The notes beneath the pieces are model-generated. The model did no database searches. It was not told the DNA's origin and saw only the letters and a list, made by a program, of their open reading frames with translations. 36,895 nt of DNA from Ichthyophonus hoferi (taxonomy: Eukaryota; Opisthokonta; Ichthyosporea; Ichthyophonida; Ichthyophonidae): assembly GCA_002751075.1 (NCBI GenBank), contig NAOQ01000405.1, positions 16,598-53,492 on the forward strand, in the 5' to 3' direction. Positions within the stretch are counted from its first letter, which is position 1. The number at the start of each line of letters is the position of its first letter. Of the stretch, positions 1 through 10,449 are shown piece by piece. The position numbers were made by a program, and so were the translations under genes.

Positions 1-496
1 GTATATATGTATATATGTATGCATGTATGTATATAAAATGGCTATTATTATTAGCTCATTATATATTATAGTACATGATATCAAATATCTATTGGAAGAG
101 ATGTCACTGGTATGTGAAATAAAATTTAACTAATAATAAAAACACACTAAGGATGTCATTAGTCATTAGTGCAATAGGTTAGTATAGTATATATCTAGGT
201 TTTAGTGGTATACACTATACATACCTACACCATATCATACGGTATACACACTATCTTTTGGTAAAACAAATTAAAGATGGTGATTGAGAAAAAAGAAGAG
301 CTATACAATCAGATTATTTATAGTTACTTACGGTTCAGGCTATTGTCTCTATATTAGCAACCAAATGTAACTATCCACCAATGATTATCAAGCATTCTTG
401 ATCTATTCTCCCTTTTACCCCTACCAATACCATCCAATCACCTATAACCATACAGCTGATCACACCCAAATAACCATATATGGAAGAGTCACTTAC
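1..496 (-). other. Intron of the alanyl-tRNA synthetase gene (5' part; 3' end off window)
   Basis: The GTAAGT donor at 496-491 opens an intron, and I find no match on the minus strand to the next expected residues (a KHNDL-like block) down to position 1. The stretch is AT-rich and ends with TATG-type microsatellite DNA at 1-37. The next exon must therefore lie outside the window if the gene is intact. Confidence 0.5.
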
Positions 497-1184
497 CTCC
501 GGTTCGAATACATTTCTGACTTGTTATTGCACTATCAAAAGGTGGTTTGGCATGACCGATAAAATAAGGTTTAAATTGACTCATACCTGAGTTAATAAAT
601 TGGATTGTAGAGAAAGATTACTTTTAAACATTAGAAGTATGTTTTATATACCTATCATTATTCAGATTTAAAATTATAAATTAATATGCCAATCAAATTA
701 TATGGCATAGACATCTATACGTGGTAGACGTATTGGTAGGCATGTATATTTATCTCTTATTGCGTATATAAATAAATACATTTAAATATGTATATATATA
801 CATATGTAAATATATTTGCATATATGTTGTATGTATGGTGGATATGTTATAAAGACCTGAGTATATATGTATATATGTATGTATGTATCCATCTATTTAT
901 ATATATACTTTAGTATCTATGTATCAAGAGGTGCCAATAACCATATCTACCCTAAACCCATTCCCTTTCCATCCCCCGTCCCCTATCGTTTCCCTTCCTT
1001 TGTACCTTTCCATAACAACCAATACCTACCCGCCACAGTGAAGAGGGTAGAGGGGTCATTATAAGCTATAAGTGAAGCACTGGGCATATATGTATAGCCA
1101 ATAGTTTTAAAGTGTTCTAGGAAGTGGTGACGTATGGCTGTAGTATTGTTGATTTCAGAGCTAGCACCATATTTGGGTTGATTA
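497..1184 (-). CDS. Alanyl-tRNA synthetase, bacterial/organellar type (two exons, partial gene)
   Basis: Two exons are visible on the minus strand: 1184-1030 and 586-497. The first enters with one base of a split codon, encodes ...AIRHHFLEHF, then PSASLIAYNDPSTLFTVAG, and ends at a GTAGGT donor. The second starts after a CAG acceptor, reads MSQFKPYFIG then TSQKCIRTG, and ends at a GTAAGT donor. The split glycine codon (G|GT) joins them exactly in phase. This is the N-terminal class II catalytic core of alanyl-tRNA synthetase (ATP and alanine binding, motif 1 neighbourhood), which charges tRNA-Ala. The TVAGM and TSQK..RTGG wording is closer to bacterial than to eukaryotic cytosolic enzymes, so I infer an organellar enzyme. 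The start exon (2 nt phase, somewhere above 1184) is not resolved, and later exons lie left of the window. The family is about 870-970 aa, so only about 80 aa are seen here. Confidence 0.8.
587..1029 (-). other. Intron of the alanyl-tRNA synthetase gene
   Basis: It is bounded by a GTAGGT donor and a TTAACTCAG acceptor on the minus strand. It contains ATGT/TATG microsatellite DNA around 780-915. Small plus-strand ORFs here are translations of that repeat and are not genes. Confidence 0.7.
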
Positions 1185-3272
1185 CTGTGGGCATAGGGAT
1201 ATAATTGGTGGATGGAATGATGGTTTGACTACACAGATGATATATCTGTACAAGATTATTGACGTTGCTATATATGGAATGTGTATATACTGTAGTTATA
1301 CATGCATATTTTGTGTACTTCTTCATTCATTAGTGAGTTGTCACGCGGATATTAAGGCCCAATTGGGTTATGTTGCATACATGTACCAATATATAATATA
1401 TCCTTGCATGTAATTATGTATGTAGGTTTGTGTTTTTATAAGAATTTATATGATCTATATAAACATATTTAATGTATATGTATATTAATACAGACAGAAA
1501 GTTATTAATTAACTGACTGGCACATGGTTGGTGGCTTCTAACGACATGATCTAAGCTAAGGACTAGATTGGTTGTATATCGCATGACAATTATCTCTGGG
1601 TAGTAGTAAATGTGCCTAGAGAAAAGGAATTGAGCCTGGTGCCGTTTAGATTTAATTTAAAATTACAGTTAAAATTTAAAGAAGTTGTGGGCACGATATG
1701 GCATGCCTGTACCTACACTATCTACACAAACTTATCTTTATTACAAACAAAGATAAGTATGTTAAGAGACATAACGTATATGATGGTCCTCACCTATAAG
1801 TGTGGGTTGTGCAATTCCTTACAGTGAGTATCACCTTCCACTGAGAAGAAAATAGTACAGGCCCTCTAGGTAATAGCACTGTTGGGTGGTCAAAGGGGGC
1901 ATACGAGTTTATTATTGTGGTTATCATAGCAATCAATACATGGGTGTAGGATATTATAACCCTTAGGGAAAAGGAAATCAAGAAGTGCTCAAGTGAGATA
2001 CAAAAAATACAATGGGAAAATAATTAAATAAAACACAAAAAAAAAATTGTTTTTTTGAATGTTTATTTTTTTAGTAGAGTTCCCGTCTTCTATTTATTGA
2101 TTATCTATATGGTAAAAGAAACAACAACAACAATAATAAATACGGTTAGTTAGAGAGGTGAAAGTTAAAAGGAGAAACATAGAAAGACAAAGACGGTAGT
2201 ATAATAGAGTTATGAATATGCCAGAAAGGTTTGCTATTAATGTGAATTGGCTGTCTGTCCTAGACCTTCTAGTACTACTTGTAGCAAATAGGCGTGCTCC
2301 TTGTGTACTCTATTATGCTAAACGGTCTCCATAGTTCGTTATTACCTTAATCCTATCGCTGTTAGTCTTCTCTCTTTTCCCTCATATTTCTCTTCCTCTC
2401 CCTCTCTCCTATCTCTTTCTTTCTTTCTCTCTCTCACTCTCACTTTCTCTCTCTCTCTTCTTATCATATTTCCTTACTCACTCACTCAATTTCTCCCAGC
2501 CTAACCGCTGAGTCTTTGTAGCAAACCATCTATAGCCCAACCCTGGATAAGCACTGCATCTCTTAATCGACTGCATAATAATAATACATTACCACTAATG
2601 TATATTGCATTACACTAAGTTAAACTACGTTATTCCCTTATACTGTTACTATTCTATCTCTCTCTTCGATCTATTCATCTATTATATCCTGAGAGATCAT
2701 GATCATGAGCCAGGCGAGGCTCACTTATGTTTATAAATTACCCTCCTCTAATCTACTATGATTGCACCTGTGTATCATTATTAGGTCATGGTATAGATGG
2801 GCTATTGGTCTATTTAAATAACCATTAAAATTTCCGGGTCGTGTATTGCATTAAATTTGTATCTGTTTGTTTATTCATGGCCTTAAATAGGTCTATGCGT
2901 GGAATTTAGTTTAAATAATTGATAATAATTATAATTATAGTAAATATAAATAATGATGGCTTTCAAGTGAAAGGTTTTGCAGTTTTTTTTTAAAACAAGT
3001 TATTTAAAGAAAATGCTTTACTCCTATGCATTTTTAATATAGCCAATCAATATTGTAATTATAAATGCGTTGTGTTGGAGACCAATAAACTCGCGTGTAA
3101 TAATTAATGGCAACATTAAAATCTCCGGGTTGATTAAAAAGTTAGTCGTGTCGTCTTTCTTACACAAGTGACATTGCTTTTTCCTGATTTAGTGTAAAGC
3201 ATATACGTTATTATAAGTTGTATTATTGGTTATTATTTTCATATACATTTGTACACTAAAGGGTTATTTAAC
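1185..3272. other. Intergenic or 5' region between divergent genes
   Basis: This AT-rich stretch lies between the synthetase (minus) and the SR-like gene (plus). It should contain the first synthetase exon, which I could not place with confidence. One phase-compatible possibility is a short exon ending at a GTGATA donor near 1826 (minus), but its sequence is not a convincing leader. A CT-rich microsatellite occupies about 2367-2460. A 40-codon plus ORF starts near 2213 and has no recognisable features. Confidence 0.4.
2367..2460. repeat. CT-rich microsatellite
   Basis: An almost pure pyrimidine run of CTCT, CTTT and CCTCT units. It is low-complexity DNA with no coding role visible. Confidence 0.8.
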
Positions 3273-6139
3273 ATGGGTCGCAGTGGTAAGTTTTATTTAT
3301 ACCATGACTGCTTGCTTTCACCCCACAGTTTCTCCGTTTGTGTTAGTGTCTACATCCTATAAACTATAAACATGTTCTGTTCCTGTCAGTATACTAGCTG
3401 TGTTGGCATATTTGACTATGGCTTAGAAGATTACTCTCCTAGTCCTAATCTTTATTATAGCATTATGTTTTAATTAATAGTGAGCTCCTCACATTCTTGC
3501 CTACACAAACATGTATACTTTAAATCCGCTGCTTATTACCCCTCTCTCCATCTTCTTGGTAACCGTACTTTCCTCTTATAGAATCACGTAGCCCGGTACG
3601 TCGAGGCTCACCAGTCCATCGTCGTCATTCTCCATCACCACGTCGTCATTCTCCATCACCACGTCAAGATGATAGGCATAGAAGGCTTACAGAGAGAGAG
3701 GAGAAAGATGATGACTATAAGAAATATAGAGACAAATATACCGATAGGAAAGATACTGGGAGAACCACTGATAGAGAAAGAGAGTATAGGAGTGACTATA
3801 GAGATCTTGATAGAAGAAATGATGATAGAGAGGCAGAGAGAGAAAGGAGCAGAGACAGAGATAGAGATTATAGGAGAGACAGAGAGGTGAGTAGAGGTAG
3901 TGGAAGGGCCTTGGAGAGAGATGGAAGTAGAGACAGAGATAGAGATAGAGACAGGAGTAGTAGTAGGCGCAGGAGGTCAAAGTCACCTAGCGAACGTAGA
4001 GGTGGGAGGGGTTGGTCTAGGTAAGCGATCATGTTTTTCTTTATTATGTAGTTTCTTATTCTTTTCTTAACTTATCAACGGTCGGGCATGTTTTCAGAGT
4101 ATATTTATAGACATTTGTGTTTTTATTTGCACTCTTTATTTATATTCTTGGCCAGTCTGTATGTATGTTAGGTGTGTGTGGGCAAGAATACTTAGCTAGT
4201 AGTAGCATAAGTGGTTGCTATGATGAACATGTGTAGTTATAGGGCAATCGGGTTAACACAATACTATCGTACTAACCTATATACGATCTTACCTACTATC
4301 GTCACATCCTCACATTACCTCATCTTCCACATCCTTCCGCTCTCCCTTTTAGGCAATCTCCCTCATCCGGCCATAGACGTTCTAGATCTAGATCTAGCTC
4401 ACGTGAGCTCTCCCCCTTTGGGACGTCCGATCTCTCTCCTTATGACGTATCAGGAGATGAGAAAGAAACAGATTCACACAGTTCTGATAGTGATAAAGAT
4501 AAGAAAAAGAAGTCGAAGAAGAAAGATAAGAAGGGAAAGAAGGTGCGTGTGGGAGGGATGGTGTAAGGGGCTTATGCTATTGGCTGTCTGTTTAAATAAG
4601 CCGGTGTCATTGGCTTGCTATTTATGTAAGAGGAGGAAGGTGCGTATGGGTGGGATGGTGTAAGGAGCTTATGCTATTGGCTGTCTGTTCAAATAGGCGG
4701 ATGTCATTGGCTTGCTATTTATATAGGGGGATTTATAACTGTATATCATCTTCGATACTGTTTTTGTTCTCTTTATGATTATTAATAATATTTTCAAGTC
4801 TGATTATGTATAGTATGTTAACTATATTATATTAGGTAGTGGTTTGAATACCACGTAGATATATTATATGTATACTAAGAAGTGAGCATGGGTATATCTC
4901 TATATGGCAGCAGGCGCATGGGTGTAATGTGTACTCACTTCATCACTTTAGGTATAACGGGTCTGAACTATTGACTGATCAGATTTCTCCTTTTCTTTCT
5001 TTTTCTGCTTTCACTATTAACAGAATTTGGTTTGTACGACCTGGTTCAACGATGGGATTTTGGCTGCTTGCTGTCTATATATATAGCCACACATATACAT
5101 ACATACATACTATCATGCACACATGCTCACATACAACTATACAACCATACACACTGGCATACTATTGATTGGAACTTTCTGTTTACCCTCCTTACTACCT
5201 ATCTATTGTTCCTTTTATATAATACTTTGTAACTCTCTCTCTCTCTCGGCCCGAATCCATTCTAGCTCTTGGTATAATTTCCTGCATTATATTTCTCCCT
5301 CTCCTCCACTCCCCTCTCCCCTTCCTATCTTGGGTATGATTATTATCTATTCTATTGGTTTGCATTTTAATTATCATTTCCTATTGGAGGATACATATGT
5401 TGTAAGATGGGTGTGCACGTGCATTTATCTTCATCTTTGGCATTCTTGTTTCTCCCTTATCTGATTGAGCATGACATTGTATTTTTATAGCCTGTCTGTG
5501 CCCTCTTTCCTCTATCTATGTTTCTCTCTTTCTTTCTCTCCTTCTCCTCCTCTCCTACTCCCTCCCCTGTGTGTACTGCACTACACCACTGACAGTCCAA
5601 GAAGAAAGGAAAGGAAGATGTGCCTGATAAGCTATCAGAGGTGCCCCTTCCTCTCCCTCTCCCTCTCCCTCTCCCTCTCCCTCTCCCTCTCTGCCTTCAA
5701 TGCAATCACTACACTCAGCCTCTCTATGTTCCCTCTCTTCTTATTTCCTTGTATTCACCTATCATATATTACTCTATTCTTTTTTCTATTAGTAATCTAA
5801 CCCCGGGTGTTGTTGGGCCTTGTTTACCATTGTTAACATTATATATTGTTTCCTTTTGTTTAGGCTTTAAAACGTACCTACCTACCTCTACCTATATATA
5901 TATTCATCTGACTAGCGATATGTTTTTCCTAATAATTATCCCCACTCATCTATCTCTATTTATTTTAACCTTACACACCCATTGGTCACACACAGTTCCT
6001 TCATAAAAAGGGAAAAGATGGACCTCGTAGTATGATTACAGGAAAGGTAATCAAGATGAAATTAAAGAAAACTAGCAAAGAAAAAGCAGCCGACAAGAAT
6101 CGGCAAGATCTGCTAACCTTCCTGAATGAAGCATCTTAG
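3273..6139 (+). CDS. Arg/Ser/Asp-rich (SR-related) nuclear protein, five exons, about 276 aa
   Basis: Exons 3273-3285, 3582-4020, 4353-4542, 5596-5640 and 5996-6139 have consistent phases and GT-AG borders, ending at TAG. The start ATG encodes MGRSE just before a GTAAGT donor. Residues 1-150 are rich in RS, RD and RE pairs, with two SPSPRRH-like repeats. Residues about 150-180 are RS-rich again. Then come an acidic Ser/Asp stretch and a lysine-rich KKKSKKKDKKGKK block at about 198-216. The last 35 residues are non-repetitive (SMITGKVIKMKLKK... LLTFLNEAS). RS-type tails of this kind are typical of nuclear speckle or spliceosome-associated proteins. I do not recognise the specific family: the N terminus resembles the RS part of the tri-snRNP 27K protein, but the C terminus does not. 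No RNA-recognition motif is present. Intron 3 (4543-5595) is unusually long and begins with a 97-bp duplication that includes its donor. Confidence 0.75.
4540..4730 (+). repeat. 97-bp tandem duplication containing a splice donor
   Basis: Copy 1 (4540-4636) and copy 2 (4637-4730) are near-identical. Both begin AAGGTGCGT, so the exon 3 donor (GTGCGTGTG) has a second version (GTGCGTATG) 97 nt downstream. Both copies share the string TTATGCTATTGGCTGTCTGT. Using the second donor would retain 97 nt and bring in a TAA stop after seven codons. Confidence 0.85.
5645..5692 (+). repeat. CCCTCT hexanucleotide repeat at a 5' splice site
   Basis: About seven CTCCCT/CCCTCT units lie directly after the donor that closes exon 4 (5640). 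The intron thus starts with a pyrimidine tract, an unusual place for one. Confidence 0.8.
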
Positions 6140-6399
6140 CTGTATGTGAATACAAGCAAGAGTGTGTCTAATATGGCTATATATGGTGCTTTCCCATTGG
6201 GTATGCCTAATAGAGGAATGTATGGTACTGGTACCTTCTCATGCTACTGATATACCAAATATGGTGTATTTGTTACGTAATTTTTTACGTACCTTCTAGT
6301 ACTTGGCATGGCCCTGTGGGCGGCGAAGCGGGTAAGGTATGCAATGTTTAGACGTGTTTTTACTTGAGTGAGATATAGAATTATACAACAGCTAACTAT

Positions 6400-6472
6400 G
6401 GTCCCTGGATTGGGACCAAGACCGCTCTCTCTCTAGCAGAGTTCCAACATAGATATGAAGCGTTATGTTGGA
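6400..6472. other. Two adjacent perfect hairpins in the 3' flank
   Basis: The first pairs GGTCCC (6400-6405) with GGGACC (6412-6417). The second pairs TCCAACATA (6443-6451) with TATGTTGGA (6464-6472). They lie about 260-335 nt after the SR-like stop codon and upstream of an AATAAA, so they could be in its 3' UTR. No function can be assigned. Confidence 0.5.
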
Positions 6473-6512
6473 CTTGTGACACTAGACTACCAATATCTAC
6501 TGGCTTAAGGTT

Positions 6513-6518
6513 AATAAA
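6513..6518 (+). promoter_or_regulatory. Possible polyadenylation signal AATAAA for the SR-like gene
   Basis: This is the AATAAA hexamer 374 nt after the stop codon, and it would include both hairpins in the 3' UTR. In such AT-rich DNA the hexamer can arise by chance. Confidence 0.35.
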
Positions 6519-6764
6519 AGGAGTTAACTCAAATAGTTTAAGGAATGAAATGCCTTTATTTAAATCAGATATTTCTTATGAGACATTTATTCATCACTGA
6601 AGGTTTTCATTAGCATGGTTTGCCCTGTTTAATTAGCTTAATTACCCTTTGTTTGAGAAGAATAAACAGAGATGTCATATTCCTATGTAGTTATAGTGAT
6701 GTTCTGTAATAATCATAACTATCTCCAGTGTAGAGTATGTTCTCTGTTTATTTCAGCTCATGTA

Positions 6765-6940
6765 CTTATTTTCTTACTGTGTTGTAGTTATTATCTTGTA
6801 ATTATTATCTTACTGCATTATAGTTATTATCTTACTGCGTTGTAGGTATTATCATGTACTTATTATCTTACTGTATTGTACTTATTATCTTACTCCGTTG
6901 TAATTATTATCTTACTGCGGTGTGGATATTATCTTACAGT
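6765..6940. repeat. Minisatellite with alternating long and short units
   Basis: It is built from TTATTATCTTACTGCGTTGTA-like units of about 22 nt with shorter, about 14-nt units (for example TTATTATCTTGTAA) interspersed. Copies have drifted by several substitutions. Confidence 0.75.
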
Positions 6941-7694
6941 TTATGTATTGCAGCCGCAATTTTGCAAGTAGAGACTTAAATAAAGATAAACGAACTGTAT
7001 TCGGTATAAGTGCAAGAAAAGGATCCTTGTACAGACATTGCCTTTTTATACTTTCTAGATCTGGCGTAATATATATATATATATATATTACTTGTTAATC
7101 TGTAAGCTAAATTACTAATGATGGAAAGATTAGTAATAGCTTGTGCATAAGCAATTGATTTATACTTTATTTGCGTTTCACCCGTGTTGTGTACATACTT
7201 GTAACTGATATTATCATGTGCGTGCTATTAACACTGGCTTTCTCTTATGAAAGAAATATTGTTTCAATCAGGCATGATTGGAATTTTCCTGTAGTTGCGT
7301 CTTCGTTGGTGGCATGGGTTACCCTTTTGCCTTCTCTCCTGTTAGGCTAAAATGCTACTATAGTATTTCATTTCCATAATGCTAAATTATTCTATTATTA
7401 TATTAGTTATAGTACTATACTAATATACTAATATGCCATTAGGGTATTCTATTATCACATATCCATCCTGGCTGTACAAAGTCATGTAGGTAGATGAATT
7501 ATTTTAAAAATACTTTGAAAGTAATAAATGAGATTGCATAGGTGATACTATTAATTGCCCGTCTTATGCTGGGTGATGATGAGGTGTGTATAGAAAACTG
7601 CTGGTTCAGTGATTTATTTATTTGATGTAGTTGTAGTATTTGTGTATTATGTAAAGTATAAGAGTGGCCAAGCTGCAACCTATTGCATTTATTA

Positions 7695-9612
7695 TTTATT
7701 AACTTTACTGGTGATCAGTCTTAAAAGTTATTGCAGTTTAGAACTAGTATTCCCCAATTCGACGATAAGTTGAAGTTAAGGACTAAATCTTTTTCTGAAG
7801 TTCGAGGTTTTTCTGTAACTGGATCATATGTTACAGTATGATAGTTAATTGTTATAGTTTCACTGCGATTTAGTTGTAAATGGTATCTTTTATAGAGATC
7901 AGAATCAACAGAAAAGGATGTGCTTTCCAGATCAGCAACACCTGTAAGTTGAGGAATGTAAGTGTGATATGGATGGACGTATTCAAGTATTGTTTCTTGG
8001 CCATTCTGGGATTCTTTGGGTATAGTTAACTGTATTATTCTTCGCTATTGAGAGCGATAATATTTGTGGTTCTAATTACATGACTGCTACTGGATTGGCT
8101 TATTAATGTTGATATTTCCAGAATTGGCTTATTTGTTGTTTCTAATCATATGACATGTTTAGAACCTTAAATAATACTAGCACACTTAGCTTTCCGTAGT
8201 AGTTATAATAGTTATCAAGCTTAGTGTTTAATTCAGGATATTAAAGCTTTCTATATGCTATGTGTTAAAAATACTTCCTAATTGATCCAAGACGTAATTT
8301 ATCGTACACAATAATACTAAGTATATTACGTTTTCTACTGATAGCAATGTGCTTAATAAAGTTATTGAGACAACACTCGTAACTTTTAACTTATATATGT
8401 GTGGAAAACTAGACCTTAAAATAATATATATATATATATATATGATGCATGCCTTGCTGGAGTGCGGGTTAAATCTTTATTATAATTGATCTTGATGCTC
8501 CAGAATCGTTGAAACCTTGTTAAGTATAAGATCAGGTGACTTCAAATTGAAAATTCTGATGTTCACGTGTTCACTTGTGATTGCGATTTCCAATCAAAAT
8601 TACTGATCGTAACTAAAGTATATCACAGAAGTTCTTGAAATTAAAGAGTTACACTTTGCAATTGAGGGTAGATCCAACTTTATCATCATTGAGATGTCTC
8701 AGTAAAGTAATGGTGGTTTATTTAGAACACAATGACGCAAAAGATTGGGTCCAAGTTATGATTATGGGGAACTTACTAGAACTTGTATTTGGAAAAAGCA
8801 CTCATATCAGAAAATGGAAAAAGCTTGAAGCTTTTCCCAGTAGTCCACAACTCTATACTATTTAAGAAAACTCTAGACACTTAGTTTGGACCTGATTTTA
8901 ATTAATGTTAAGACCATGCTAATAAAAAAGCATTGATACTTATGTGTTGAGTGAAGTCTACCCCAAAGTAATGACCTGGATTAAAACAGATAATACACCT
9001 AAAAAATGCCTCCATTCGCAAAAGAAGTCTGTAGCTCTGTCTGCATCAGCACTTCAGATCACACCCAGCAAGAAAACATTTTAAGTATAAAGTAGCTCTG
9101 ACTCTAAAGAGGAAGTCACTGCAAAGCATCTTGGAAAGAGTTTTAATATCTGTAAACTGTTTAATTCTTCTACTCCATTAGGCTTCAATATATCTGGAAC
9201 TGAAGATTTGCCTGACTTCATTGAGGAGACTGAAACAGCTTTCATGAGTTCCAACAAAGCCAATCTTAATAAGTTTTACATTCCTGCTTAGTACTATCTT
9301 TTTAACCTCTGTCAAGCAAGTAATATACCTTCTGAGATTCTTGGTGTCCCATCATCAGAGCTTTCCTTCCTCTAGGAGCTATATTTATTTTCAATTGAGG
9401 GAATATAGAATTAAAGAGTGTTTAAACGTCTGTCCTTACATATATGAAATACAGGTATCATAATACCAGTTTTGTAGACTTTGTAGTTGAGAGCAAGAGA
9501 CTAAATTTCCCCAACATAAGGAAAAACTGCTGTGGCTCTCTCCAATGTCTGCAAGGCTGTGGAGTCATTGATAAAGGCTGCTGGATTTGTCTTAGGCAGT
9601 ATGCTAAAGCAG
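7695..9612 (+). pseudogene. Unidentified decayed coding-like region
   Basis: Several stretches look protein-coding in base and codon composition compared with the AT-rich surroundings: about 7735-7838, 7897-7944 (between a TTTTATAG acceptor and a GTAAGT donor), 8628-8865 (after a TATCACAG acceptor, open for 78 codons) and about 8983-9612. The last keeps one frame for about 620 nt but is interrupted roughly a dozen times. I do not recognise the protein. It may be a dead host gene or a fossil mobile element. It is not evidence for a variant code, because intact neighbouring genes use all three stop codons as stops. Confidence 0.3.
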
Positions 9613-10449
9613 TAAGTTAACTAGACTGAAAATATATAATTTGAAATGGCATATTATATAGCTGGGGATCATTGCCAGCCATTGCCTGGTTAAATTTTGA
9701 ATGGGCATCTTGGATTGGCCAACCATTTGGCGCCTATCTTCCTCTTTCACTGAATTTCCTTTGATGTTGTTCACTCTACTCAACATGTTTATGTATGAAT
9801 GTCATGTCTATTAATGTAGGCCTTTCTGAGTTCTTCTATTGGGGAGTGAAGATTGATCTGTACTGATTACTCTTAAATATCTAATCTTTATTCTAGTTGC
9901 ATCCCCTTATCATCTACTTTAACTTAGACTAATCAATCTTATATAAGCAACTAACCACTACCACTATGCTCACTAGATAGGAAGTAACTGGCTCAATTAG
10001 AAAAAAGATCGATCACGCGTGTCTGACTAATCTGTAAGCCTTAATATTGTGATCGTGGTTTAGCATCTGCATATTACTAAATTATTATGATGGTGAATTG
10101 TATTATTTGTAACACCTTCTCCGGTACCATCATCCTTTCATTACACAATGATAATCAATTATCCTCCCCTAGACCATCATCCCTCACTATGCCCTGACTG
10201 ACTACTCTATCTCTTCAGCGTTTTTAAGCATAATATTTTTGTTGCTTTCCTGAATATGTTGGCACAACTTAACCAAATGTGTCCCAGGGCAACTCTCTCT
10301 TTGCAGAAGTATTTACATGATGCAATATGCATATTTTCTTTAATTATATAAAAATCACACTACTCAGAGGTGGCTCAGCCACCTATTGGACCAATAAAAG
10401 CAGCTAATACTAATTACTAGTATGGTGTAAAGCTTACAAAGTATTTCTT
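9613..10449. other. 3' flank of helicase 1; no gene seen
   Basis: It is AT-rich with short spurious ORFs. The only notable structure is a perfect hairpin at 10368-10384. Confidence 0.5.
10368..10384 (-). other. GC-rich hairpin 66 nt after the helicase 1 stop
   Basis: AGGTGGC and GCCACCT form a perfect 7-bp stem around a three-base loop (TGA on the gene's sense strand). It would lie in the 3' UTR. Confidence 0.5.

Larger units (their letters stand above)
6140..7690. other. 3' flank of the SR-like gene; no gene seen
   Basis: It holds two adjacent perfect hairpins (6400-6417 and 6443-6472), an AATAAA hexamer at 6513-6518, a minisatellite (about 6765-6940) and a short TA repeat (about 7069-7089). 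No coding signal was found. Confidence 0.5.

Noticed and set aside
481-540. GGTTCGAATAC as a tRNA B-box
   Set aside because: It lies inside the alanyl-tRNA synthetase exon and no cloverleaf can be formed around it.
3687-3986. 99-codon minus-strand ORF over the SR-like exon 2
   Set aside because: It is an antisense shadow of the RD/RS-rich repeats.
8983-9612. Reassigned stop codons
   Set aside because: The interrupted frame alone could suggest it, but intact genes here end with TAA, TAG and TGA, so decay is the simpler explanation.
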